From Gallionella sp. (GTDB lineage Bacteria > Pseudomonadota > Gammaproteobacteria > Burkholderiales > Gallionellaceae): a stretch of 64,000 bases of DNA. The stretch lies in NCBI GenBank assembly GCA_023259035.1, contig JAHFRA010000011.1:17652-81651 (forward strand). The letters run 5' to 3'. The number at the start of each line of letters is the position of its first letter. Positions within the stretch are counted from its first letter, which is position 1. Below, one piece after another: positions 52,688 to 62,047 of the stretch. The position numbers and the translations under genes are program-made. Below the pieces are notes generated by a model. The model had not been told where the DNA came from, did no database searches, and saw only the letters and a list, made by a program, of their open reading frames with translations.

Positions 52688-54706
52688 TTATGCGCCAATG
52701 ACTTTCTTCACCGCCGCAACCACGTTGGCTGCGGTAATGCCGAAGTGCTTGAACAATTCCGGCGCCGGGGCGGATTCGCCGAAGCAATCCATGCCGACCA
52801 CTGCGCCGTCCAGGCCGACATATTTGTACCAGCCGCCGGTCACACCCGCTTCGACTGCCACGCGCTTCGCGCCTTTCGGCAAGACGCTGTCACGGTAGGC
52901 CTGATCCTGTTTGTCGAACACATTGGTGGACGGCATCGACACGACGCGCACGTTGACGCCTTCGGCTGCCAGCGTTTTTTGCGCCTCCAAAGCCAGCGAC
53001 ACTTCCGAACCCGTCGCGATGATGATGGCCTGCGCCTTGCCGCCTGCGGCTTCGGACAGCACGTAAGCGCCCTTGCGGATAGCGGCGATCTGCGCCGCAT
53101 CGCGCTTCTGGAACGCCAGGTTCTGGCGGCTGAACACCAGACTGCTCGGCCCGTCTTTGCGCTCCACGGCGGCAACCCACGCGGCAACGGATTCGACCGT
53201 GTCGCACGGGCGCCACACTTCCATGTTGGGGATATAGCGCAGCGTCGCGGTCTGCTCGACCGGCTGGTGCGTCGGGCCATCCTCGCCCAACCCGATCGAG
53301 TCGTGGGTGAACACGTAGATGATGCGTTGCTTCATCAGCGCGGACATGCGCAGCGCATTGCGCGCATATTCCGAGAACATCAGGAACGTGCCGCCGAACG
53401 GGATAAAACCGCCGTGCAGCGCCATGCCGTTCATGATGTGCGCCATGCCGAACTCGCGCACGCCGTAGCTAATGTAGTTGCCGGTGCTGTTGCCGCGAAT
53501 ATGTTTGCAGCCCGTCCAGTTGGTCAGGTTGGAGCCGGTCAGATCGGCCGAGCCGCCGAGGAACTCGGGCAATGCCGGAGCCAGTGCGTTGATCGCGTTC
53601 TGTGAAGCTTTGCGCGTGGCGATGGTCTCGGCTTTTTCGTTGGTCTTGGCAATCGCCCCGGCAGCATGCGCAACCCAGTTGGTCGGCAACTCGCCCTTGA
53701 TGCGGCGCTCGAATTCGGCAGCCTCTTTCGGGAACGCGGCCTTGTATTCGGCGAACTTGTTGCTCCACAGTTTCTCCATGCCCTCGCCCTTGGTGCGCGC
53801 ATCCCAGGCTTCGTACACATGCTGCGGAATTTCGAACGGCGGGTATTTCCAGCCGATGTGCTCACGCGTGGCGGCCACTTCGGCATCACCCAGCGCCGCG
53901 CCGTGCACGTCATGGGTGCCGGCCTTGTTCGGGGAACCCGCGCCGATGACGGTCTTGCAGCAGATCAGTGTGGGCTTGTCGGTGACCGCCTTGGCGGCGT
54001 TGATCGCGGCATTGATCGCGGCGGGATCATGCCCCTGCACCGAGAGAACATGCCAGCCATAAGCCTCGAAGCGCTTCGGAGTATCGTCGGTGAACCAGCC
54101 GTCCACATGCCCGTCGATCGAGATGTCGTTGTCGTCCCAGAACGCGGTCAGCTTGCCCAGTCCCCAGGTGCCGGCCAGCGCGCAGGCTTCGTGCGAGATG
54201 CCCTCCATCATGCAGCCGTCGCCCATGAACACATAGGTGCGATGATTGACGATCTCGTGGCCGGGTTTGTTGAATTCCGCCGCCAGCAATTTTTCCGCCA
54301 TCGCCATGCCCACCGCATTGGTGATGCCCTGGCCGAGCGGGCCACCGGTGGTTTCCACGCCGGGCGTGTAACCGTATTCGGGATGGCCGGGAGTCTTGGA
54401 ATGCATCTGGCGGAAGCGTTTCAGCTCTTCGATAGGCAGGTCATAACCGGACAAATGCAGCAGCGCGTAAACCAGCATCGAGCCGTGCCCGTTGGACAGC
54501 ACGAAACGGTCGCGGTCGGGCCACTTCGGGTTGGCCGGATTGTGGCGCAGATGGTGGTTCCACAACACCTCGGCAATTTCCGCCATGCCCATCGGCGCGC
54601 CGGGATGGCCGGAGTTGGCCTTTTGTACGGCATCCACCGCCAGCATACGCACCGCGCCGGTTATATCGTTGAACTTGGGTGGGGTGACGTTGCGTATCGT
54701 AGCCAT
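52688..54706 (-). CDS. tkt: Transketolase
   Basis: Transketolase moves two-carbon units with thiamine diphosphate, in the pentose phosphate pathway and Calvin cycle. The 672-residue protein has '[20 protein letters not shown]' near residue 32, the ThDP/Mg motif '[18 protein letters not shown]', '[19 protein letters not shown]' and the C-terminal '[19 protein letters not shown]'. AGGAGG lies upstream of the ATG. As the first gene of the tkt-gap-pgk-pyk-fba series it suggests CO2-fixation or gluconeogenic use of these enzymes. Confidence 0.97.
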   Translation of the reverse strand: MATIRNVTPPKFNDITGAVRMLAVDAVQKANSGHPGAPMGMAEIAEVLWNHHLRHNPANPKWPDRDRFVLSNGHGSMLVYALLHLSGYDLPIEELKRFRQMHSKTPGHPEYGYTPGVETTGGPLGQGITNAVGMAMAEKLLAAEFNKPGHEIVNHRTYVFMGDGCMMEGISHEACALAGTWGLGKLTAFWDDNDISIDGHVDGWFTDDTPKRFEAYGWHVLSVQGHDPAAINAAINAAKAVTDKPTLICCKTVIGAGSPNKAGTHDVHGAALGDAEVAATREHIGWKYPPFEIPQHVYEAWDARTKGEGMEKLWSNKFAEYKAAFPKEAAEFERRIKGELPTNWVAHAAGAIAKTNEKAETIATRKASQNAINALAPALPEFLGGSADLTGSNLTNWTGCKHIRGNSTGNYISYGVREFGMAHIMNGMALHGGFIPFGGTFLMFSEYARNALRMSALMKQRIIYVFTHDSIGLGEDGPTHQPVEQTATLRYIPNMEVWRPCDTVESVAAWVAAVERKDGPSSLVFSRQNLAFQKRDAAQIAAIRKGAYVLSEAAGGKAQAIIIATGSEVSLALEAQKTLAAEGVNVRVVSMPSTNVFDKQDQAYRDSVLPKGAKRVAVEAGVTGGWYKYVGLDGAVVGMDCFGESAPAPELFKHFGITAANVVAAVKKVIGA

Positions 54707-54833
54707 TTATTTTTGCCTCCTGAATATCCTCGCGGATACTTTCATTATGTAAATTCGTTTGGGATAACGATTATGCCGTAGCGCACCGATTAGGACAACC
54801 GCCGAACCATTGTCTGCGACAGCGAACAGCTTT

Positions 54834-55484
54834 CTACTGGGAGTCGTTTTCGCAGCTTTTTTTGGCAAATTTGACGCCTAATTGTTTGAGCTTGCGATAA
54901 AGATGAGTGCGCTCCAAGCCGACCTTTTCAGCTACCCGTGAAACATTGCCGGCTTCTTTCTTTAAGTGGTAGTCGAAGTAGAGCACATCAAAATACTCGC
55001 GCGCTTCGCGCAACGGCAAATCCAGCGGTAAAGAAAACTGTTGCATTTGCCCTCTTATGTCCAGGGTTATCCTTTGGGCTTGTATCTCATCGGCCAGTAT
55101 TTGCGGCTTGGGCGCGCCATCTTTGAGCGCTTTTTCAATAGTGTTGAGCAATTTTTGCAAGGAGATAGGCTTCTCAAGAAAATCCACCGCACCGATACGG
55201 GTCGCCTCGACGGCTGTCTCTATGGTACCGTGACCTGACATCATCACGACAGGCATGGTTAGCAAATCCTGCTCAACCCACTCTTTGAGTAAAGTCACGC
55301 CATCGGTATCCGGCATCCAGATGTCGAGCAACACCAAGTCCGGCTCGTGTTCATTGCGGTGTACGCGTGCCTGTTCGGCATTTTCGGCTAAATGTACTTG
55401 ATAGCCCTCGTCAAACAGAATTTCTGATAACAATTCGCGAATGCCAATTTCATCATCCACCACCAAAATTTGTTTGTTCGCCAT
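54834..55484 (-). CDS. NtrX-like response regulator without AAA+ domain
   Basis: The ATG at 55484 follows GAGGAGG by four bases and overlaps the ntrY stop codon (TAATG), so the pair is translationally coupled. The 216-residue protein has a receiver domain (1-120, phospho-acceptor Asp54 in 'VLLDIWMPDT'), a linker of about 50 residues and a Fis-type helix-turn-helix ('VSRVAEKVGLERTHLYRKLK'). Full NtrX has a sigma-54-interacting AAA+ domain between these two, which is absent here. It is therefore a DNA-binding regulator that cannot act as a classical sigma-54 activator. Confidence 0.88.
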   Translation of the reverse strand: MANKQILVVDDEIGIRELLSEILFDEGYQVHLAENAEQARVHRNEHEPDLVLLDIWMPDTDGVTLLKEWVEQDLLTMPVVMMSGHGTIETAVEATRIGAVDFLEKPISLQKLLNTIEKALKDGAPKPQILADEIQAQRITLDIRGQMQQFSLPLDLPLREAREYFDVLYFDYHLKKEAGNVSRVAEKVGLERTHLYRKLKQLGVKFAKKSCENDSQ

Positions 55485-57604
55485 TATGCCTCCTCGATCA
55501 GCGGTAGCCGAATATTGATACACGCCCCACCGCTTACTTTATTTTCAATAGTAATATGACCGCCATGTTCCTCGACGATTTTTTTTACAATGGCCAGACC
55601 TAGCCCGGTTCCTTTGGTTTTGGTCGTCACATATGGTTCAAAGGCACGCGATAGTACGCTTTCTGGGAAGCCGGCACCGTTGTCCTCAACGCACAGATAA
55701 ATTTCCTCGCCTTGCATTTTGGTGCTCAGCATTATTTGCGGCTGCGTGACACCCTGTAATGCGTCTTGAGCATTCTGCAGCAGGTTGTGGAATACCTGCC
55801 GCAAACGGGTCGGATCACAGTTGATTTCGCTCCGCAAGGCTTCCAGCTTAGGCACAACAATAATGGCGTTTGCTTCATACAAGCCCAATACTTCCGCGAT
55901 CAGTTTATGGATATCCAAGTGTGACATTTTAGATGTCGGCCCGCGCGCGTAATTGGCAAAATCGTTCACCATGTTTTTCATTGCTGTAACCTGGCTAACA
56001 ATAGTTTGCGTAGCGCGCTGCAGCAGTTGCGCGTTGTCCTTGTCCAACTTATCACTGAGTTTGTGCTGCAGGCGTTCCGCAGAAAGTTGTATTGGCGTAA
56101 GCGGGTTTTTAATTTCGTGCGCGAGGCGCCGCGCCACCTCGCCCCATGTCGCTTGACGTTCTGCTTGCAATAAATGGCTGATGTCATCGAATACCACTAC
56201 ATAGCCTGACTCTCCGCCACGTGGCAGGCGCGTTCCGCGCATCAATAAAATCTGGTTACCGTTCTTGCTCAGGCGCTCTATTTGCCGCTGCCATTCGCCG
56301 TTGGTTGTTTCACTAAAAGCCTCGATGACGGTGTTGCAGAACGATTTGAGTAAATTGTGCTTTTCGGCAATTTGGCTCAGCGACAGGCGACGCATTTCCT
56401 GCAGTGGCGCAACCAGGATTTGCTCCGCGCTGGTATTCGCCGAGCGCAGACGCAATTCATCGTCGAGACCCAGCACGCCGGAAGAAAGGTGGGTCAATAC
56501 ACTTTCAAGATATTCCTTGGTTCGCTCTACCTGGCGCTGCTGCAATTCGCTGGCATTCTTGGCGTCCGACAATTGCTGCGTCATCTGATTAAACAAGCCG
56601 GTCAACGCACCTAACTCGTCGCTGCTTTGTATCGGGTATTGTCCGGTAAAGTCGCCTTGCGCCACCGCACGCGTGCCTTCCGCAAGAGCTTCCAGCGACG
56701 AACCCAGTCGCCCGCTGATAAAAAATGCTGCTGACACCGCGGTCAACAATACCACCAGTAACGACAGCGTTAAGGTAATGGCATAGAGCCGTTTCAATCC
56801 GAGGCGTGAAAGGGTCAGCTCTTGATAATCGCGATACACCGCCTGTACGGTCTCGGCATCGGTCTCGACCTGTTTGGGCACCGGTTGAGTGAATTGCAAT
56901 ATATACCGCTTCCCCACCTGCGTATTGGAATTTACAGTTACCAATACTCGCAGCATTAGCCCTTTTTTAGGCAAAGAATCAATTACCGAGTGCTCGCCCT
57001 TGCTCAATGCCAGTTGCAACAAGGCGCCATCGGGCATGTCTGGCACCCGGACATTGTCCCCCGAGGAAAAGGCAATTAAATTCCCTTTAGTGGAGAATAA
57101 TGCCGCTTCCTGCGCCACTTTTTCGTCCACCAGTTGGGTCAAAGTGCGCTGATATTGTTCGGGGAGTTTTTCGGCTAGCAATAATGCAATGAATTGAGTT
57201 TTTTTGGAAAGCTCACTCAAGCTATTGTCCAGGCTGCTTCTGCCAAGGTTAAGCCCACCCTCAAGAGCCTTTTCGACGCGTACATCGAACCACGATTCGA
57301 TACTCTTGCCCAAAAAGTTTATTGATACTACATACACCAGCACTCCGGGAAGAATGGCAATCAAAGTGAAAAAAACCAGCAAGCGCAGCGTAAGCTTGGC
57401 GCCAAAAATTTTGTTTTTTAACTTGTTGCGCAAGCGAATGAGTTGATAAACCACAAACCCCGTCAAGCTCAGCGCAAATAAACCGGTTAACCCAAGCAAT
57501 GCATAATAGCTGGTGGAAAACACCTCGGTGTTTGCGCTGCTGCTGGATAGCAGGTACAGCAATGCACCGCAGAGCACAGCGCTAATGATAATCAGGTTTT
57601 TCAT
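55484..57604 (-). CDS. NtrY-like membrane sensor histidine kinase
   Basis: The 706-residue kinase has two N-terminal transmembrane helices (about 5-22 and 35-55), a third near 78-100, a periplasmic sensor part and a fourth helix near 283-303. These are followed by a HAMP domain ('EALAEGTRAVAQGDFTGQYP'), a PAS domain, the H-box 'RRLAHEIKNPLTPIQLSAER' and the ATPase motifs 'DNGAGFPESVL' and 'KGTGLGLAIVKKIVEEHGG'. This is the layout of NtrY. The signal sensed is unknown. It is in an operon with DUF4390 upstream and the short NtrX-like partner downstream. Confidence 0.9.
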   Translation of the reverse strand: MKNLIIISAVLCGALLYLLSSSSANTEVFSTSYYALLGLTGLFALSLTGFVVYQLIRLRNKLKNKIFGAKLTLRLLVFFTLIAILPGVLVYVVSINFLGKSIESWFDVRVEKALEGGLNLGRSSLDNSLSELSKKTQFIALLLAEKLPEQYQRTLTQLVDEKVAQEAALFSTKGNLIAFSSGDNVRVPDMPDGALLQLALSKGEHSVIDSLPKKGLMLRVLVTVNSNTQVGKRYILQFTQPVPKQVETDAETVQAVYRDYQELTLSRLGLKRLYAITLTLSLLVVLLTAVSAAFFISGRLGSSLEALAEGTRAVAQGDFTGQYPIQSSDELGALTGLFNQMTQQLSDAKNASELQQRQVERTKEYLESVLTHLSSGVLGLDDELRLRSANTSAEQILVAPLQEMRRLSLSQIAEKHNLLKSFCNTVIEAFSETTNGEWQRQIERLSKNGNQILLMRGTRLPRGGESGYVVVFDDISHLLQAERQATWGEVARRLAHEIKNPLTPIQLSAERLQHKLSDKLDKDNAQLLQRATQTIVSQVTAMKNMVNDFANYARGPTSKMSHLDIHKLIAEVLGLYEANAIIVVPKLEALRSEINCDPTRLRQVFHNLLQNAQDALQGVTQPQIMLSTKMQGEEIYLCVEDNGAGFPESVLSRAFEPYVTTKTKGTGLGLAIVKKIVEEHGGHITIENKVSGGACINIRLPLIEEA

Positions 57605-57610
57605 ATACCA

Positions 57611-58192
57611 TCATTCTGTTTTGTCCTCGCCGCGCGCGGCAATCTCTGCAGGACGGATTACCCAGCGATACCAATCCGAGTTGAGATCCCAATCCTTGCC
57701 AGCCAGTGCATTCACCTGCAGCAGCTTGGGCAACTGCGAGGTGTCAAGACGCAGGCGCACTGAGGCGACATAGTTGCCGTCTTTTTTGATCAACTTTGCG
57801 GGAATGGCTGCAGAACTCTGCCTGGCCAGAATGTTTAACATATCTTCGAAATTGGCAAAATTCTGGAATAACGCGCCGCGTGAAATACGGTACTGCCGCG
57901 TCAGCACATTGTAGGAAAGCTTGACGGTCTGCTCACCCTGAAAGATTGCTTCATCCAGCCAATACCAGCGTGAACGCGTCAGTGAAAATTCGCCTACAAA
58001 ATACAGCGGGATACCGCGCGTCAATGCCTGTTGCGCCGTGAAAGTCAGATTGATGTCATAGCTGGCGGAGAGTTGGTAACCATCCTCGCTCAAGCGAGCT
58101 TCCGCCTTGTTGATGGAAATACCTTCCGCTGTCGCTGCCAGAGGACAGATGACAGAGGACAGAAAACAGAGGATGGCCAGGATGCTGCGCAT
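57611..58192 (-). CDS. DUF4390 secreted protein
   Basis: The ATG at 58192 gives a signal peptide directly ('SILAILCFLSSVICPLAATA'); the open frame also reaches an ATG at 58267 just after the rsmB stop codon, which would bury the leader. The mature part, about 170 residues, shows the DUF4390 pattern 'YDINLTFTAQQALTRGIPLYF' and 'WYWLDEA...LSYNVLTRQYRIS'. It lies between rsmB and ntrY, the usual position of this family. The function is unknown; context suggests an envelope protein linked to the NtrYX-like pair. Part of the signal peptide is encoded by an inverted repeat. Confidence 0.85.
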   Translation of the reverse strand: MRSILAILCFLSSVICPLAATAEGISINKAEARLSEDGYQLSASYDINLTFTAQQALTRGIPLYFVGEFSLTRSRWYWLDEAIFQGEQTVKLSYNVLTRQYRISRGALFQNFANFEDMLNILARQSSAAIPAKLIKKDGNYVASVRLRLDTSQLPKLLQVNALAGKDWDLNSDWYRWVIRPAEIAARGEDKTE

Positions 58193-58275
58193 GCAACGGG
58201 CAAGGCCCAGTCGCACCACTTTATCAGGGCGCAGTGGCAGGGCAGGGGGTTTTCTGTCCTCTGTCATCTGTCCTC
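58141..58275. repeat. Inverted repeat spanning the rsmB end and DUF4390 start
   Basis: Two 27-bp arms (58141-58167 and 58249-58275) are exact inverted copies, made of repeated CTGTCCTCTGTCATCTG units. The right arm holds the last codons and stop of rsmB. The left arm encodes 'FLSSVICPL' of the DUF4390 signal peptide. The DUF4390 start codon lies in the loop. Confidence 0.85.
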
Positions 58276-59550
58276 TGTCATCTGTTTGTGCAGCAATGCA
58301 TAAAAGAATCCGTTGTGCTGGTCATTGGGCAATATTTGCCCATTGCTACTATCCGGCAAGGCTATCTGCAAACGTCGCGCATCCGGCTGTTGTGCCAGAA
58401 ACGCAACAATAACCTGTTCGTTTTCCTGCCGGAAAACCGAGCAGGTGGCGTAAAGCAATTTACCATCTTGCGCCAGCAGCCGCCACAGCGCGCGCAGGAT
58501 GTTGAGTTGTTGTGCGGCGAAACCGGCAATATCAGTGCTGCGGCGCAGCCACTTGATATCGGGGTGGCGGCACACTACACCGGAAGCTGAGCAGGGCACA
58601 TCGGCGAGAATACGCTGGAAGGCTTTGCCGTCCCACCACTTGTCCGGCTCGGCGGCATCACCGGTCAGCAGTTGTGCGGATAATCCCAAGCGCTGCAAAT
58701 TTTCCGCGACGCGCTGCAAGCGTTTCCCGTCTTTATCTATCGCCACTATTTCCGCTTGTGCGCATTCCAGAATATGCGCGGTCTTGCCGCCCGGTGCGGC
58801 GCAGGCATCCAGCACGCGCATGCCGTCATGAACATCCAGCAGGCGCGCGGCATATTGCGCGCCAGCATCCTGCACCGAAACCAGTCCGGCAAAGAATCCC
58901 GGCAGCTTGTCTACCGGAACCGGCTTATCCAGTTGCAGCGCATCCGGTTCGATCAGCCGGGCGTTGATACCCTGCTCTTCAAGCAGTGCCAGATAATCCG
59001 CTGTCGTGCCGCGCCGCCGATTCACGCGCAACGTCATCGGCGGATGCAGATTGCCCGCTGTCAGTATCGCCGCGCTACGTTCGCCATACTGCGCTTGCAG
59101 TTCATCGATCCACCATTGCGGATAACTGTACCTCCCTTCCGCATGCTGCGCGGCTTGCTCCAGCAATGCGTCCCGGCCGCGCAAGAAATTGCGCAGAATC
59201 GCGTTCACCAGACCGCTCACTTTCGCATTCAGCATTTGAGCGGAGCGCACCGCATGATCGACCACGGCGTGCGGTGCGGCTTTGCTGTATTGCAATTGGT
59301 ATAGCGCCACCAGCAGGACATAGTAGATACGCTGATCCAGCATCGGCTTATGCAGCAACAGGCCTAACAGCGCGCGCAATTGGCCGTAAAAACGCAACGT
59401 GCCATAGCTCAGATCCTGCAGGGCCGCGCGCTGCGCCGGAGTCCATACCGCTTTTTTGCGCAGCGACTCATCCAGCACCTGATTGAGATTGCGCCCGTCT
59501 GCAAGCACCTGTTGAACGATTTGGCCGGCGGCGAGTTGTATGTTGTGCAT
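58264..59550 (-). CDS. rsmB: 16S rRNA (cytosine967-C5)-methyltransferase RsmB
   Basis: RsmB methylates C967 of 16S rRNA. The 428-residue protein has an N-terminal NusB-like domain (about 1-140) and a C-terminal SAM domain. The SAM domain has 'VLDACAAPGGKTAHILE', the first catalytic cysteine region 'DVPCSASGVVCRHPDIKW' and the second 'LLYATCSVFRQENEQV'. Its last five residues ('MTEDR') come from a repeat. It starts one base after the fmt stop codon. Confidence 0.96.
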   Translation of the reverse strand: MHNIQLAAGQIVQQVLADGRNLNQVLDESLRKKAVWTPAQRAALQDLSYGTLRFYGQLRALLGLLLHKPMLDQRIYYVLLVALYQLQYSKAAPHAVVDHAVRSAQMLNAKVSGLVNAILRNFLRGRDALLEQAAQHAEGRYSYPQWWIDELQAQYGERSAAILTAGNLHPPMTLRVNRRRGTTADYLALLEEQGINARLIEPDALQLDKPVPVDKLPGFFAGLVSVQDAGAQYAARLLDVHDGMRVLDACAAPGGKTAHILECAQAEIVAIDKDGKRLQRVAENLQRLGLSAQLLTGDAAEPDKWWDGKAFQRILADVPCSASGVVCRHPDIKWLRRSTDIAGFAAQQLNILRALWRLLAQDGKLLYATCSVFRQENEQVIVAFLAQQPDARRLQIALPDSSNGQILPNDQHNGFFYALLHKQMTEDR

Positions 59551-60480
59551 TTAGTTAATCGAGAAATTATCGCCAGCCTTGACCGGCACAGCCTGTAAAA
59601 ACTGTGCAGCCGGTTGCGACTTGCCGCCGGGGCGCTGCAATACTTCCAGACGCAGCGCGCCCTTGCCGCAAGCGACGGTGATACCGTATTTGTCCACTGC
59701 CAGCACCTTGCCCGGTTCACCGTGCATGTCGTTATTTAAACCGGACTGCCAGACTTTTAACGCCACCCCCTTAATGTCTGCGTGGCAAACCGGAAAAGGG
59801 TTAAATGCGCGCACCGCGCGTTCGAGCTGCCGCGCATCCTGCCGCCAGTTGATCTGCGCCTCGCTTTTGAGCAGTTTGGCGGCGTAAGTTGCCGCCGTAT
59901 CGTCCTGCCGAACCGGCGTCAGGCGGTTTGCCTGCAACAGGCGCAATGCTTCGAGAATACAGCTCGCGCCGATCACGGCCAGCTTGTCATGCAAGGTTTG
60001 CGCGGTGTCGTTTTGCGCAATCGGGCAAGCCCGGCGCAACAGCATGTCGCCGGTATCCAGACCTTCATCCATCTGCATGATGGTGATACCGGTCTCGCTG
60101 TCACCCGCCAGAATCGCGCGTGGTATTGGCGCCGCGCCGCGCCAGCGCGGTAACAGCGAAGCGTGGATGTTCAAGCAACCGTAGCGCGGCAGTTGCAGCA
60201 CTGCCTTCGGCAAAATTAAACCGTAAGCGGCGACTACCATCGTGTCGGCATCAAGCTCGGCAATTGAACGCTGCGCCTCTTCGGTTTTTAATGTGGTTGG
60301 CTGCAATACCGGCACACCCTGTTGCAGAGCGAGCAGCTTTACCGGGCTGGCGGTGAGTTGCATACCCCGACCGGCGGGGCGGTCCGGCTGTGTTAGCACC
60401 GCAACAACCCGATGCTCTCTGAGCAGAGAAGCCAGCGCGCTGACAGCGAATTGCGGCGTTCCGGCAAAGATGATTTTCAT
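59551..60480 (-). CDS. fmt: Methionyl-tRNA formyltransferase
   Basis: Fmt formylates initiator Met-tRNA. The ATG at 60480 gives 'MKIIFAGTPQFAVSALASLL', the family start; the longer frame runs into a repeat element. The formyl-folate motif 'GCLNIHASLLPRWRGAAPI' and 'GITIMQMDEGLDTGDML' are clear, and the length is 309. It is separated from def by 256 bp, of which 241 are a MITE-like element. The usual def-fmt coupling is thus interrupted. Confidence 0.96.
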   Translation of the reverse strand: MKIIFAGTPQFAVSALASLLREHRVVAVLTQPDRPAGRGMQLTASPVKLLALQQGVPVLQPTTLKTEEAQRSIAELDADTMVVAAYGLILPKAVLQLPRYGCLNIHASLLPRWRGAAPIPRAILAGDSETGITIMQMDEGLDTGDMLLRRACPIAQNDTAQTLHDKLAVIGASCILEALRLLQANRLTPVRQDDTAATYAAKLLKSEAQINWRQDARQLERAVRAFNPFPVCHADIKGVALKVWQSGLNNDMHGEPGKVLAVDKYGITVACGKGALRLEVLQRPGGKSQPAAQFLQAVPVKAGDNFSIN

Positions 60481-60497
60481 AATGGTTTTGGCCCGGC

Positions 60498-60738
60498 AAA
60501 AACCTCTGCACAACGCAGCGAGCGAAGCTGAGACAAGGCAAAAAATGGCGAAAAAATAGCCGCCCTGACACGGTGGTGTGGAACACTTTGGTGCGGGAAG
60601 AGCGGCCTGCATCTTCTCCCGCAATCGGCTGGCTTCGCCAGTAACGTGTCGCAGATGCGGTGTACATTTGGTACATGAGGATTTTGAGCCATTTTTTAAC
60701 GCAGTACCAGCGAGCGCAGTAGTTGTGCAGAGGTTTTT
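60498..60738. repeat. 241-bp MITE-like element between def and fmt
   Basis: Perfect 17-bp terminal inverted repeats AAAAACCTCTGCACAAC (60498-60514) and GTTGTGCAGAGGTTTTT (60722-60738) enclose a non-coding interior. The interior has another hairpin (GCGGGAAGA...TCTTCTCCCGC, about 60591-60621). The right end makes up the def stop codon (TAA). No transposase is encoded. Confidence 0.85.
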
Positions 60739-61240
60739 ACATGGTTTCGCGCAAGCGTTTCTTCAGCTTGGCGCGAATTCTGGTTTGCTTGAGTTGCGAC
60801 AGATATTCGACAAATACCTTCCCGTGCAAGTGATCAATCTCGTGCTGTATGCAGACCGCCAGAAAACCTTCCGCCTCCAGCGTAAATGAATCACCTTTTT
60901 CGTTGAGCGCACACACGGTTACCTTTGCTGCGCGGCGCACCATTTCATAAATACCCGGCACCGACAAACAGCCTTCCTCGCATTCTTCCGCGCCGCTGCT
61001 GGCAATGATTTCCGGATTGATGAAAACTTTTAACTGATTGCGTGCCTCGGAAACGTCTATCACGATAACCTGCTCATGCACATCCACCTGCGTTGCCGCC
61101 AAGCCCACTCCGGGCGCGGCATACATGGTTTCCGCCATGTTGCGCACCAGCTTGCGGGTGACTTCATTGACCCGTTCAACTTTCTTGGCGGCTTTGTGCA
61201 ACCGCTCATCGGGATATTGCAAAATCTTAAGGATTGCCAT
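60737..61240 (-). CDS. def: Peptide deformylase
   Basis: Def removes the N-formyl group from nascent proteins. The 167-residue metalloenzyme has all three motifs: '[10 protein letters not shown]' (GxGxAAxQ), 'EEGCLSVPG' with a metal-binding Cys, and '[11 protein letters not shown]' (HExxH). The start '[20 protein letters not shown]' is typical. The stop codon is formed by the end of a repeat element. Transcription continues toward fmt. Confidence 0.97.
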   Translation of the reverse strand: MAILKILQYPDERLHKAAKKVERVNEVTRKLVRNMAETMYAAPGVGLAATQVDVHEQVIVIDVSEARNQLKVFINPEIIASSGAEECEEGCLSVPGIYEMVRRAAKVTVCALNEKGDSFTLEAEGFLAVCIQHEIDHLHGKVFVEYLSQLKQTRIRAKLKKRLRETM

Positions 61241-61268
61241 GTTTGATTAACAAATAAATTATCGGTAC

Positions 61269-61585
61269 CGAATTATTGAGTTGTTCTTCCGCAAAATTTT
61301 CCGGCCACAGCCGGACAGTATGGATTACGGCAAGAATCTTCGACAGCGGATGGAGTGACCTGATAGGCGACCAGGAAGAGGTGCTTGTCCATGGCTGGTC
61401 CGCGGGTGTTTCCAACACGCCCCAGCCTGCTTGCCAAGGGGAGGCCGAGCTCCACGGCTTCCTTGCGAATGGCTAGTTGTTCCATCAGAAACGACGCGTT
61501 TGGCAGCTTGCGGATTCTCTTGTCGGATACGGGCATCCATCTCGGCCAAATCTAATCGGGCATTTATGCGCCAGCGGATTTTCAC
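61269..61585 (-). pseudogene. Frameshifted ParE/RelE-family toxin gene
   Basis: Three frames join to give one ParE-like protein: 'VKIRWRINARLDLAEMDARI...QAAKRVV' (from GTG at 61585), then 'LGRVGNTRGPAMDKHLFLVAYQVTPSAVE', then 'ILAVIHTVRLWPENF'. At least two frameshifts break it. The second is explained by one extra A (GTCGAAGATTCTT instead of GTCGAGATTCTT). The product would have been a small type II toxin. In its present state it is inactive. Confidence 0.8.
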
Positions 61586-61817
61586 GGTACCGTGCCGCTC
61601 CGGGCTGCAAAAAAGTTTCCAACTCATCCACCGACACCAAGGCTGATTGATATGCGGCATCAAATATTTCTCGTTACCAAGTTTGACGCTTGATGTAGTG
61701 CTCGACCGTTACAGCGGCCACACAGTACTTTGAACGATGAGCGTCCCCGGCAATTCTCTCAAGAGCATCCTCAGCCCCGCGAGCCAGGCGGACGATCAGA
61801 GCAGCAGTATCAGGCAT
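61586..61817 (-). pseudogene. Truncated ParD/CopG-type antitoxin gene
   Basis: The first 47 codons (61817-61674) read as a ribbon-helix-helix-type protein: start 'MPDTAALIVRLARGAEDALE', then 'RIAGDAHRSKYCVA' and 'EHYIKRQTW'. They end at TAA. The same frame stays open beyond ('REIFDAAYQSALVSVDELET'), so the stop is probably a CAA-to-TAA change. It lies directly upstream of the broken parE. No strong Shine-Dalgarno is seen. The assignment is from pattern only. Confidence 0.65.
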
Positions 61818-62047
61818 GATGTCTCTACAAAATTAGGCATAATAGTAATGATAGCACGATGAATTGTAGCCGGACTGCAACAGTCAGCGTGGGACGCGTC
61901 AAACCGGTGCCGAGATTTACTGGGCGACGAGACGGCGGCGGTGAACACCGGCGTGCGTGGTCTTGGCTACTCAATGGGTTATCATGCGCCAATTCTCGAA
62001 TCTCCGGACACTACTGTTTGCGCATATAAATACGGCGGGAAAACGCG

